DNA from: Fibrobacter sp. UWB15
GTDB taxonomy: Bacteria > Fibrobacterota > Fibrobacteria > Fibrobacterales > Fibrobacteraceae
Length of the DNA stretch: 64,000 nt
NCBI RefSeq assembly: GCF_900177705.1
Contig: NZ_FXBA01000006.1
Span: 124,001 to 188,000 of the forward strand
Direction: 5' to 3'
Both the position numbers and the translations under genes were made by a program. Every line of letters starts with the position of its first letter. The first letter of the stretch is position 1. Positions 39,713-46,893 of the stretch are shown here, one piece after another. The notes beneath the pieces are model-generated. The model searched no databases, had not been told where the DNA came from, and worked only from the letters and a program-made list of their open reading frames with translations.

Positions 39713-41047
39713 TTATTGTTTACCGTCTATTAAGCTTCCTCTAATCGTCCACCCGCGAATGTCGTCCAGCTTCACCTTCACGTAGTCGCCGGGCTTTACG
39801 ATGTGGCCTTCTTCCGGTTTGAACACCACCTTCTTGAAGTTGTCGGTGCGGCCACGCAGTTCCGTCTCGTCGCGCACGGAATTTTTTTCCACCAGCAGTT
39901 CTTCGGTGCGGCCCAGCATAATCTGGTTACGCTTGAGGGTAATGGCATTCTGCAGTTCCACCAGGCGCGTGTGGCGTTCGTTCTTTTCGGCCTCGGTGAG
40001 CGTCTCCGCTTCCTTGTACGATTCCGTGCCCTTGCGCGGGCTGTAGATGAACATGAAGGCGCTATCGAACTGGCACGTTTCAAAAGCCTTGAGCGTCTGC
40101 TCGAAATCCTCTTCCGTTTCGCCCACGAATCCGCAAATCACGTCCGTCGAAATCCCGTAGAACGGGTCCTTGCTTCGCAGCTGTTCGATAATCGAGAGGT
40201 ACTGCTCCATGTTGTGCTGGCGGCGCATCTTCTTGAGCATCGCGTCGGAGCCGCTCTGGATAGGAATGTGCGCATAGTGGCAGACCTTCGGGTTGTTCAG
40301 CAGCACGTCGATGAGCTCGTTCGTGTAATGCCTCGGGTGCGGGCTCGTAAAGCGGATACGGCGGATGCCCCCGATTTCAGAAACCTTCGTAAGCAGGTCC
40401 GCAAAATTGCCGCCTTCCGTCTTGTAGGCGTTCACCGTCTGGCCAAGGAGCGTCACCTCGGTAATGCCCTTGTCGGCCGCCTTGCGTACTTCGGCGAGTA
40501 CGTCTTCCATGTTGCGGTACTTTTCCGGCCCGCGCAGGTACGGTACGATGCAGTAGCTGCAGCGCTTGTTGCAACCGCGCTGGATGGCGACGAAGGTGGT
40601 GAAGTCGTTCTGGAGCTTCGCGTATTCGCCCAGGTAATTCTCGCTCAGGTCCTCGTCGATGAACATCTTGTGGTGCGTCAGGTGCAGCGGACTTTTGGCA
40701 TCGCCCAGCAGCAACTCCGGAATTTTCTTGTATTGGTCCGGGCCTACGATGTAGCTCACGTTCGGGAGCCTCTTCAAAAGTTCCGGCCCGCGATTTTTGG
40801 CCATGCAGCCGCAAACGACCACCTTTACGTCGGGGTTCTTCTTGTTCAGGTACTTGAGCTTGCTGATGTTCGCGATGGCAGTTTCCTCGGCCTTTTCGCG
40901 CACGCTGCAGGTGTTCACGATGATAAAGTCGGCATCTTCCTGGTTGCTCGTCTCGACGCAACCGCACATGTCGAGCTCCTGGGCAATCATCGCCGAGTCG
41001 TACTCGTTCATCTGGCAGCCGTAAGTGGCCAAGTGGTATTTTTTCAT
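39713..41047 (-). CDS. miaB: tRNA-2-methylthio-N6-dimethylallyladenosine synthase
   Basis: A 444-residue radical-SAM methylthiotransferase that modifies A37 of tRNAs reading UNN codons. It has the N-terminal UPF0004 domain with three cluster cysteines (TYGCQMN, NTCSVREKAE, CGCMAKN), the radical-SAM CxxxCxxC as CNKRCSYC near 153-160, and a C-terminal TRAM domain (about 375-440). Length and order fit MiaB rather than MtaB or RimO. Its isopentenyl partner MiaA is not in this window. TAAATT occurs 7 nt before the ATG. Confidence 0.95.
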   Translation of the reverse strand: MKKYHLATYGCQMNEYDSAMIAQELDMCGCVETSNQEDADFIIVNTCSVREKAEETAIANISKLKYLNKKNPDVKVVVCGCMAKNRGPELLKRLPNVSYIVGPDQYKKIPELLLGDAKSPLHLTHHKMFIDEDLSENYLGEYAKLQNDFTTFVAIQRGCNKRCSYCIVPYLRGPEKYRNMEDVLAEVRKAADKGITEVTLLGQTVNAYKTEGGNFADLLTKVSEIGGIRRIRFTSPHPRHYTNELIDVLLNNPKVCHYAHIPIQSGSDAMLKKMRRQHNMEQYLSIIEQLRSKDPFYGISTDVICGFVGETEEDFEQTLKAFETCQFDSAFMFIYSPRKGTESYKEAETLTEAEKNERHTRLVELQNAITLKRNQIMLGRTEELLVEKNSVRDETELRGRTDNFKKVVFKPEEGHIVKPGDYVKVKLDDIRGWTIRGSLIDGKQ

Positions 41048-41068
41048 GCGGGTAAATTTAGCAATTTC

Positions 41069-42079
41069 CTAGACTTCTAGCCCTGCCTGCGTCATGTATT
41101 TTTGCGCGAATGCGTTTGCCTCGTCGTCCTTCTGCTGGTTCTTGTTGCCGTAATAGACGTTCTTGATGAAGATGTCCTTCTTGCCGTGGAGCACGATGTG
41201 GCCGAGCTCATGGAAGAACGTGAACCAGAACGCATTGCGGTCCTTGAAACGGTCGTGCAGCTGGATGACGGGGATGTCCTTGTACCAGCGTGCCATGCCA
41301 TGAATCGGTGCCGACTTGAAGTTCTGCGCGTAGAGCACCTTGATTCCGAGCTTAGCGCCCAGTTCCTGCAACTTGTGCATGCCGTCGTCAATGAAATCTT
41401 CGCCCACCTTCGGCTTGGGCAGGGCCTTCTTGCGGCGTAAATCTTCCCACGCGGCAACGTCTTTTTTGGCCAGTTCCACGAATTGCGGCATCGCCTTCTT
41501 GATGGCGGAACGCACTTTCTTGTCGTTCTGCTTTTCCATCTTGATTTCGTCGGCGAGGATTTCGCCGCGGCGCATCCACACGGAGGCCGCATACGGGTCT
41601 TCGGTTTCGGCCAGCGAGATGCGGAAGGCCACCTTCAGGCGGTTCTTGTAGTAGTAATTTTCCCACGCCTTTGGGCTAGCCACCCCGAAGAACTTGAGGA
41701 TGGGCGACACACCGTCTTCTTTGTTGTTGAAGTCCTTGATCCATGTGCGCGGATTGAGTTCACCGATAGGGAAGAACTTGCGCCAACCGGCCTGGTTCTT
41801 GACGGCTTCTTTGACCTGAAGTCTCATAAGTTCTTCTTCGTACCCTTTTTGGGCGTTAAGCCAAAAACTGACCGGGATTCCGGTGGCGTAATCCAGGGAA
41901 TGTGCGACTTCGATAGTTATGCTGCACTTGCCTTTCAGAATTTCGTTCACTGTTTTAGGCGTGTAGCCGATACGCGCTGCAAAATCATTGACATCGAGGC
42001 CCATTTCCTGAAGTTTTTCTTCAAGAAACGCACCCGGTGGGGTAATTCCCCAAACGATAGCATCCTTATTCTTCTGCAT
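41069..42079 (-). CDS. HigA-like antitoxin fused to ImmA/IrrE peptidase
   Basis: A 336-residue protein with an N-terminal HTH of the HigA/XRE type (PPGAFLEEKLQEMGLDVNDF and GYTPKTVNEILKGKCSITIE, about 15-60) and a C-terminal ImmA/IrrE-type zinc peptidase domain with HELGH in FTFFHELGHIVLHG (about 290). The upstream neighbour is a HigB/RelE-like toxin, 11 bp away, so this is probably the antitoxin and autorepressor of a toxin/antitoxin operon. The fused protease is larger than the usual 90-110-residue HigA and may help degrade or switch the repressor (inference). The inverted repeat at 42429/42488 is a likely operator. Confidence 0.85.
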   Translation of the reverse strand: MQKNKDAIVWGITPPGAFLEEKLQEMGLDVNDFAARIGYTPKTVNEILKGKCSITIEVAHSLDYATGIPVSFWLNAQKGYEEELMRLQVKEAVKNQAGWRKFFPIGELNPRTWIKDFNNKEDGVSPILKFFGVASPKAWENYYYKNRLKVAFRISLAETEDPYAASVWMRRGEILADEIKMEKQNDKKVRSAIKKAMPQFVELAKKDVAAWEDLRRKKALPKPKVGEDFIDDGMHKLQELGAKLGIKVLYAQNFKSAPIHGMARWYKDIPVIQLHDRFKDRNAFWFTFFHELGHIVLHGKKDIFIKNVYYGNKNQQKDDEANAFAQKYMTQAGLEV

Positions 42080-42090
42080 GTTAACCTCTG

Positions 42091-42405
42091 CTAATGATAA
42101 TCCACGATTTCCATAATTTCGGCATTGTGCCGTTCTGCCCAGATAACAAATTCGTTCGGTTCTGCGCCTTTGATTATAAGACGATAAGGCTGGTCAAGAC
42201 TACAGGCCCATTGACCCTTGCGGTTGCCCACAAGTTCGTGGAAATTTCCGGGCACAGTTTTCAGGATTTCAAAGTTCTCGGCATATTTGATTGCCTTTAT
42301 TCGCAAATTGTAGCACGCCGCCCGTTTTTTACCCATACGTCGTAAGGCGAATGCTTCGTCTAGCGCGCACAACTCTAGTTCCTTGTTCCTATATTCAATT
42401 TTCAC
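42091..42405 (-). CDS. HigB/RelE-like toxin
   Basis: A 104-residue protein of the RelE/HigB superfamily, members of which cleave ribosome-bound mRNA. Features include RLIIKG-type strands (WACSLDQPYRLIIKG), and the ending AERHNAEIMEIVDYH. Catalytic residues in this family are variable and I cannot assign them with confidence. I place the start at the GTG at 42405, because GGTGGAGGTTTT directly precedes it; a TTG seven codons upstream lacks such a site. The toxin-first gene order is that of hig operons. The antitoxin gene starts 11 bp downstream. Confidence 0.8.
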   Translation of the reverse strand: MKIEYRNKELELCALDEAFALRRMGKKRAACYNLRIKAIKYAENFEILKTVPGNFHELVGNRKGQWACSLDQPYRLIIKGAEPNEFVIWAERHNAEIMEIVDYH

Positions 42406-42428
42406 AAAACCTCCACCGTTAATCAAAA

Positions 42429-42498
42429 ATCCTATTTTTTAATATAATAAAAACTTTTAAGAAACGCAAGGGGTACCTTATTTTTACAAAAATAGGAT
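42429..42498. promoter_or_regulatory. Inverted repeat upstream of the toxin/antitoxin genes
   Basis: ATCCTATTTTT (42429-42439) and AAAAATAGGAT (42488-42498) are a perfect 11-bp inverted pair, just upstream of the toxin start. They flank an A/T-rich stretch that should hold the promoter and may be the binding sites of the HTH antitoxin. Confidence 0.6.
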
Positions 42499-42515
42499 GG
42501 ATTTTGTTGATAACG

Positions 42516-42604
42516 AAAGGGGGACGTATCCCCCTCGCTTCAGCCACGGCACGGCCGTGTCTTCCGCTACCCCCACGCCTAGTGGCTCCGCCCCTAAAAC
42601 CCCG
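42516..42604. repeat. Hairpin-rich extragenic element
   Basis: Two perfect hairpins, AGGGGGA-CGTA-TCCCCCT (42518-42535) and CACGGC-ACG-GCCGTG (42545-42559), followed by a GC-rich stretch with CCCCCACG and CCGCCCC. No coding potential. Possibly a mobile or dispersed extragenic repeat. Confidence 0.5.
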
Positions 42605-42632
42605 TTGTTCGCGAAAATATTTTTGCTATACT
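42605..42632 (+). promoter_or_regulatory. Promoter placing the start at the 42639 ATG
   Basis: TTGTTC (42605-42610), 16-nt spacer, TATACT (42627-42632). A start 7 nt after the -10 is the A of the ATG at 42639. The bases CTTAAAAT before the ATG show no Shine-Dalgarno. Confidence 0.6.
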
Positions 42633-42638
42633 TAAAAT

Positions 42639-43340
42639 ATGGCTAAACTCTTTAGCAGATGTCTTGGGAAGATTGTTCTGATGACCGCAGCGGCGCTATG
42701 GGCAGGTTGCAGCGATTCCGAAAAAAACGATGATGCTGCCAAGCAGGATAATCCCAAATTGATTCATCCCTGGGACACGAAGAAATTTTTCGACGAAAAG
42801 CCCGAAGGCAATCTCCTTGAGAAAAAGGAAAAGCGGAGATTGGATTCCCTAAAGAATATCGGCAAACTGATTGACACGGGTGTAACTGCTCTTTATGGAG
42901 TTTATGTGGCGGATTCTATGGTGGTCGCCAATGCGTCTGCAAAAACTCCGCAAAATTCGAAAGGCCTTGCCGAATTTCCGGTTAGAGAAAAAATATCTGT
43001 TGCTGAAGGTAGCTCGCTTGACAAAGAATCTATTTTTAATGTCTTGGTTTCTTTCACGCCAGGATTGCGCCATATATACAGTATCAGGTATTTAAAGAAA
43101 AATCCTGATAAACATTTTGAAGGCGAAATCACCTTGAAGTTGACAATCGCTGCGGACGGCACAGTTAAAGATATCCAAATTGTGTCTTCGACTACGGGAT
43201 ATAAAGAATTTGATGAAAATATTCAAAAGGCTGTAAACCGCTGGAGATTCCCAAAAGTAAAATCTGGCGAGACTGTTGTGACTTTCCCGATTACGTTTCA
43301 CGAAAATCCGATAGAAAAAAAGACTACTCAGTTGGAATAG
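42639..43340 (+). CDS. Lipoprotein with TonB C-terminal-type domain
   Basis: A 233-residue protein with a lipoprotein signal (AAALWAGC, Cys24) and, after a charged linker, a TonB_C-like/AgmX-type domain (about 150-230: GEITLKLTIAADGTVKDIQI, YKEFDENIQKAVNRWRFPKV and VTFPITFHE). The TonB-like motif F-x-G-x-V-x-v-x-v-x-I-x-x-D-G-x-V is clear. As a lipoprotein it lacks the N-terminal membrane helix of a true energy transducer, so it is likely an envelope protein rather than TonB itself. It starts 11 bp before the next lipoprotein gene. Its promoter suggests a leaderless mRNA. Confidence 0.75.
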   Translation: MAKLFSRCLGKIVLMTAAALWAGCSDSEKNDDAAKQDNPKLIHPWDTKKFFDEKPEGNLLEKKEKRRLDSLKNIGKLIDTGVTALYGVYVADSMVVANASAKTPQNSKGLAEFPVREKISVAEGSSLDKESIFNVLVSFTPGLRHIYSIRYLKKNPDKHFEGEITLKLTIAADGTVKDIQIVSSTTGYKEFDENIQKAVNRWRFPKVKSGETVVTFPITFHENPIEKKTTQLE

Positions 43341-43351
43341 GGCTTTTACCT

Positions 43352-45013
43352 ATGCGTCAAGATTCAAAATTTTTAGTAGTGGTAGCTCTCTTTGCATGCG
43401 TCAGCCTTGTCGCCTGTGGCGATGACTCGAGCGGTTCCGGACCCGAGAATACAGAAAGCAGTGCCGTTGAAGAGTCAAGTTCGTCTATAGAAGTCTCATC
43501 AAGCAGTGTAAATGGTGATTCCGGCACAGGGGCCGGAATGACATCCTCTAACAGCGGTGACTCCGGTTCTGTGACATTCTCGGACACTACCAAAATCACC
43601 TACGCGCTCAATCCCTTCGACGGCCCGCTTTCCAACCCGCACAAGGGATTCACGGTGCCGACCGGTGGGGCGTGGACGTTTGTTCCGGAATTCGAATACG
43701 GACCTTACGGTTCCTTGAACAACAGGGCGTGGGACCTGGTCTCGTACGGTTCCGGTTACCAGCAGTGGAACAAGCTGAACCCGGCTAAGGGCGTTTACGA
43801 CTGGACGGAACTGGAAAAACTTTTGAACGCACTCGCTGAGCATAATATGGGTTACGCCCTGCGAGTGTTGCCGTACACGCCTTCGTTTATCAGGAGCGAT
43901 TTTCCGCCGCAAGAAGAATACGACTGGACTCCGCCCTTTGTCTACGAGATGGGCGCGAAGAAAATCCAGATTGATTTACGCGGGACGGAATACCATGCGT
44001 ATGCTCCCGTCTGGGATGACCCGATTTATTTGCAAGCGGCGAAGGAGTTCGCGAAGGCTCTGGCCGAAAAATACGATGGCGATCCGCGCATAGAATACAT
44101 TGACATCCGCACTTTTGGCGAATGGGGCGAATGGCATACCTCGCACATATTGGGGAGCGTGATGCCCGCCGACTCGGTGCTGAAGGATATGCTGGACTAT
44201 TATGCGTCCGTTTTCAAGAAGACCCAGCTGGTGCTGCCTTCTAACGGTTTTGGCGATGTCTATACGCATGCGCTCGATCTCGGCATTACCAAGCGCGACG
44301 ACGGGTTCATCGGCATTCCCGGCAGGCCCGATACCTTGCTGCGGGCTTACAATGCGAACCTCCCGACCATTGCTGAGAACATCGCCGGTTACAAGACGAT
44401 GCTGGCCAATGACGACCTGATTCCCGGAGGCACCCAGAAGTGGACTGCGGAACGCTGGGTGGATGCGATTACCACGGCGCACCTGACCTACTACGTTCTG
44501 GACCAGGACAACGACTGCGGCTACTATTTCTACAAGGACAACAAGGCGCTTGCCGATTCCATGAGCAAAGTCATCGGGTATAATTTCATGGTAACGCAGG
44601 CGGAACTTTTGACCGTCGCGACGCCCACTGCGGAAAACTCCACCGACTCTGCTGCAGGTAATGTTGCGACGAACACGCTGAACATTACCGTCAAGAACAC
44701 CGGCGTGGCGCCTTGCTTCTTCGATGTCTACATGGTGGCAGAGTTCGTGGACAGTACGGGTGCGTCTCTTGCACAAATCGGTGAGACCGTTCGCATTCCC
44801 AAGGGAACCTTCAAGGACGGAGCCTCGCAGCAGTTCTCGTTTAGCGGCGCGGTTCCAGCGGGCGCGGCGAATCTCGCGACGCAGCCCGGTGTTTCTGTAG
44901 CCCTTTCCCTCTATGAAAGTGAAGACGCCTTCAAGAGCGGCAAAAATCCCACCGTCCGCTTCGACAACGATGGCCTTCAGGGGAATAATAAGCTACTATT
45001 GAAGTCCCGATAA
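43352..45013 (+). CDS. Lipoprotein with DUF4832-like TIM-barrel glycosidase-type fold
   Basis: A 553-residue protein with a lipobox (VSLVAC, Cys22) and a serine-rich linker (about 28-75). The main domain has NPFDGPLSNPHKGFTVP, a WNKLNPAKGVYDWTELEKLL motif like that of GH42/GH5-type barrels, DPRIEYIDIRTFGEWGEWHT (candidate acidic catalytic positions) and PSNGFGDVYTHALD. The C-terminal 130 residues look like a beta-sandwich (about 415-553). I assign DUF4832/DUF4874-like by pattern; glycan cleavage is inference. The linker holds an in-frame palindromic repeat (GDSGTGAGMT at 43518-43547). Confidence 0.7.
   Translation: MRQDSKFLVVVALFACVSLVACGDDSSGSGPENTESSAVEESSSSIEVSSSSVNGDSGTGAGMTSSNSGDSGSVTFSDTTKITYALNPFDGPLSNPHKGFTVPTGGAWTFVPEFEYGPYGSLNNRAWDLVSYGSGYQQWNKLNPAKGVYDWTELEKLLNALAEHNMGYALRVLPYTPSFIRSDFPPQEEYDWTPPFVYEMGAKKIQIDLRGTEYHAYAPVWDDPIYLQAAKEFAKALAEKYDGDPRIEYIDIRTFGEWGEWHTSHILGSVMPADSVLKDMLDYYASVFKKTQLVLPSNGFGDVYTHALDLGITKRDDGFIGIPGRPDTLLRAYNANLPTIAENIAGYKTMLANDDLIPGGTQKWTAERWVDAITTAHLTYYVLDQDNDCGYYFYKDNKALADSMSKVIGYNFMVTQAELLTVATPTAENSTDSAAGNVATNTLNITVKNTGVAPCFFDVYMVAEFVDSTGASLAQIGETVRIPKGTFKDGASQQFSFSGAVPAGAANLATQPGVSVALSLYESEDAFKSGKNPTVRFDNDGLQGNNKLLLKSR
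43518..43541. repeat. GATTCCGGC...GCCGGAATGAC palindromic repeat in the linker
   Basis: ATTCCGGC, loop ACAGG, GGCCGGAATGAC. It is translated in frame within the serine-rich linker and resembles the CCGG-armed element in the helicase gene at 7699-7727. Confidence 0.65.
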
Positions 45014-45024
45014 CGCAAAATTTC

Positions 45025-45219
45025 ATGTCTCTTCTGCTAGCCTTAATCTTCTTGGCGCTTTTCATAAGTGCGATTGTTCGCGGGCAGTTCTCTTACGGCA
45101 AGGCGGATTACAGTTTTCGCGAGCACCCGGTGCAGTTTGTAATCGTGCTTGTGTTCATCTTGGGCGTGTCGGCGCTTTGCTTTTACCGTTTTCTTGTGGA
45201 AATGGAATTCTTGCGGTAA
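45025..45219 (+). CDS. Small membrane protein, 64 aa
   Basis: No family recognised. Two hydrophobic segments (LLLALIFLALFISAIV and HPVQFVIVLVFILGVSALCFY) flank a short polar stretch (GQFSYGKADYSFRE). It fits between the two lipoprotein/phosphatase genes, 11 bp after the DUF4832-like stop. Codon use looks normal. No Shine-Dalgarno is evident, so this is a plausible rather than certain gene. Confidence 0.5.
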   Translation: MSLLLALIFLALFISAIVRGQFSYGKADYSFREHPVQFVIVLVFILGVSALCFYRFLVEMEFLR

Positions 45220-45244
45220 AAAGATTCCTAAATTTGGCTCCGTC

Positions 45245-45925
45245 ATGCTTCACCACAAATCCCTCATCGTGTTTGACCTGGACGGCACGTTGTTCAATAC
45301 CCTCGGCGACCTTGCCGTGGCGGTGAATTTTGCACTGCACCACTTTGGCTTGCCGGAACATGACGAACAGCGGGTGCGGACTTTTATCGGGAACGGCTCC
45401 ATGAAGTTGATCGAGCGGAGCATGGGGGAGGCTGCCCTTTCGGAAAACATTGCCCGCACGGGCGTTACGGTCGAGATGGTTCACAAGGTCTATTCGGATT
45501 TTTACTGGGAACACTGCACCGAGCGCACGCTTCCGAATCCGGGCGTTGTCGAATTCCTGCGTAATACGACTGCCCGCGTGGCCATGCTTACCAACAAGCC
45601 GGAGCGCCCGACATTCAAGTTGCTGGAACATTTCCACCTTCGCGACCGCTTTGAATTCGTGCTCTGCGGCGACACCACGCCCGAACGTAAGCCTAGCCCC
45701 GCGGGTCTCTTGAAAATCATGGAATCCGCGGGTGTCGCTCCTGCCGAAACCGTGATGGTGGGTGACGACCAGCCCGACATTCTGGCCGCCCGCAACGCCG
45801 GAGTCGACTGCGTTACGCTCCTCTGCGGGTTCGGAAAGCCGGTGAACTTGCTCCCGCTAAAGCCCGAAAATACGGTTGAAAGCTATGCGGAAATGTGCCA
45901 GTTGCTCTCCAAAATCTCTAGCTAG
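45245..45925 (+). CDS. gph: HAD-family phosphatase, phosphoglycolate phosphatase-like
   Basis: A 226-residue haloacid dehalogenase-fold hydrolase. Motif I is VFDLDGTLFNT with the nucleophile and acid Asp residues, motif II is VAMLTNKPERPT, and motif III/IV are GDTTPERKPSPAGLLKI and VMVGDDQPDILAARNAGV. The cap domain lies between motifs I and II. It is most like Gph, which removes the phosphate of 2-phosphoglycolate, but other small phosphosugars are possible. The start is the ATG at 45245, after TAAATTTG; a longer reading runs through the small membrane protein gene. Confidence 0.85.
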   Translation: MLHHKSLIVFDLDGTLFNTLGDLAVAVNFALHHFGLPEHDEQRVRTFIGNGSMKLIERSMGEAALSENIARTGVTVEMVHKVYSDFYWEHCTERTLPNPGVVEFLRNTTARVAMLTNKPERPTFKLLEHFHLRDRFEFVLCGDTTPERKPSPAGLLKIMESAGVAPAETVMVGDDQPDILAARNAGVDCVTLLCGFGKPVNLLPLKPENTVESYAEMCQLLSKISS

Positions 45926-45934
45926 TATTTTTTC

Positions 45935-45940
45935 TATATT
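45935..45940 (+). promoter_or_regulatory. -10 hexamer giving a possible leaderless mRNA
   Basis: TATATT is followed by six bases (CATACC) and the ATG at 45947. No Shine-Dalgarno and no convincing -35 are seen. Confidence 0.5.
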
Positions 45941-45946
45941 CATACC

Positions 45947-46678
45947 ATGACTTTCAAAATCATTCCTACAGTTTTGGCAGCGGCTTTGTTTTTTTCGTCG
46001 GCTGTTTTTGCCGACGAGGCCATCCGCTTTGTTCCCGAAAAATACCCCATCGGCATGTTGAACCAAGGCGATACCAAGCATATCGTTTTGCAGGGTGCTA
46101 ATATTACGGACAAAGAAATCGTTCTTGAAAATGTGTTCGGCCAGGGTAACGGCATGTCGAACTTCAAGTACCCAAACAAGATTCCTGCCAAGGGTACTGT
46201 CAAAATCGAATTTGATTTTAATTCTTCTGAAATGGAAGGCCAAATCAATCCGGTTGTCGTTCTGGTCGATACGACCGGCAAGCCTTACCTAGCCAATATG
46301 GACGGCATCGTGAAGGTTCCGTTCATCTTCGGCGAAAAGCTTTTTGACGCGGGCTACTATGCCAAGGGTGAAAAGCGCGAATGGACTTTTTATGTATGGG
46401 GCACCGACAAAAAGGAACGCCCTGACCTGACGCTTGCTTCGGAATCTTCCAAGCAATTTGCGATGAGTGCCAAGCCGGTTATGTTGAATGTCGATAAATT
46501 TGACAAGATTACAGAAGGTGGCAAGGTCCCTGGACTTAAAGTGACGCTTTCGACCAAGGGGCTTTCCCGCGAGGGCTGGGAACTCAAGCAGCAGAGCATT
46601 CGAAAGATTGTTTCTTTCAAAAGTAAAAAGTACCCGAAGGCTACCCCTGACGTGCTGATTGTGGGTTTCTGGAAGTAA
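45947..46678 (+). CDS. DUF1573-like secreted protein
   Basis: A 243-residue protein with a signal peptide (MTFKIIPTVLAAALFFSSAVFA). The mature N-terminal part resembles DUF1573/ASPM-SPD-2-Hydin (Ig-like) domains: KYPIGMLNQGDTKHIVLQG, NITDKEIVLENVFGQGNGMS and PNKIPAKGTVKIEFDFNSS. The remaining half (about 110-243) is beta-rich (VPFIFGEKLF, REWTFYVWGT, GLKVTLSTKGLS) and I do not recognise it. It is probably exported to the periplasm or surface. The likely leaderless start is discussed under the -10 element. Confidence 0.72.
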   Translation: MTFKIIPTVLAAALFFSSAVFADEAIRFVPEKYPIGMLNQGDTKHIVLQGANITDKEIVLENVFGQGNGMSNFKYPNKIPAKGTVKIEFDFNSSEMEGQINPVVVLVDTTGKPYLANMDGIVKVPFIFGEKLFDAGYYAKGEKREWTFYVWGTDKKERPDLTLASESSKQFAMSAKPVMLNVDKFDKITEGGKVPGLKVTLSTKGLSREGWELKQQSIRKIVSFKSKKYPKATPDVLIVGFWK

Positions 46679-46752
46679 AAAAACGGCTTTTTTGGAGCTT
46701 TAGCCTTGCAAAAAAGCCTACTTTTATCTAATTTTGACCCACCAAGAACCAA

Positions 46753-46826
46753 CGGGATGTAGCTCAGCCTGGTAGAGCGCTTGAATGGGGTTCAAGAGGT
46801 CGCTGATTCGAATTCAGTCATCCCGA
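46753..46826 (+). tRNA. tRNA-Pro (anticodon GGG)
   Basis: 74 nt. Acceptor CGGGATG/CATCCCG with A73, anticodon stem CTTGA/TCAAG with loop ATGGGGT (anticodon GGG, reads CCC and CCU), D-arm with TAGCTCAGCCTGGTAGAGC, and T arm GCTGA-TTCGAAT-TCAGT with a G-U pair. CCA not encoded. Confidence 0.95.
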
Positions 46827-46830
46827 TAAA

Positions 46831-46861
46831 AAACACCGCTTTTAAGGCGGTGTTTTTATTT
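46831..46861 (+). terminator. Terminator of tRNA-Pro
   Basis: ACACCGC (46833-46839) with GCGGTGT (46847-46853), followed by TTTTATTTTT, directly after the tRNA. Confidence 0.85.
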
Positions 46862-46893
46862 TTAGAAGTTGGCGTCGGTAATTGTGGCGAATG

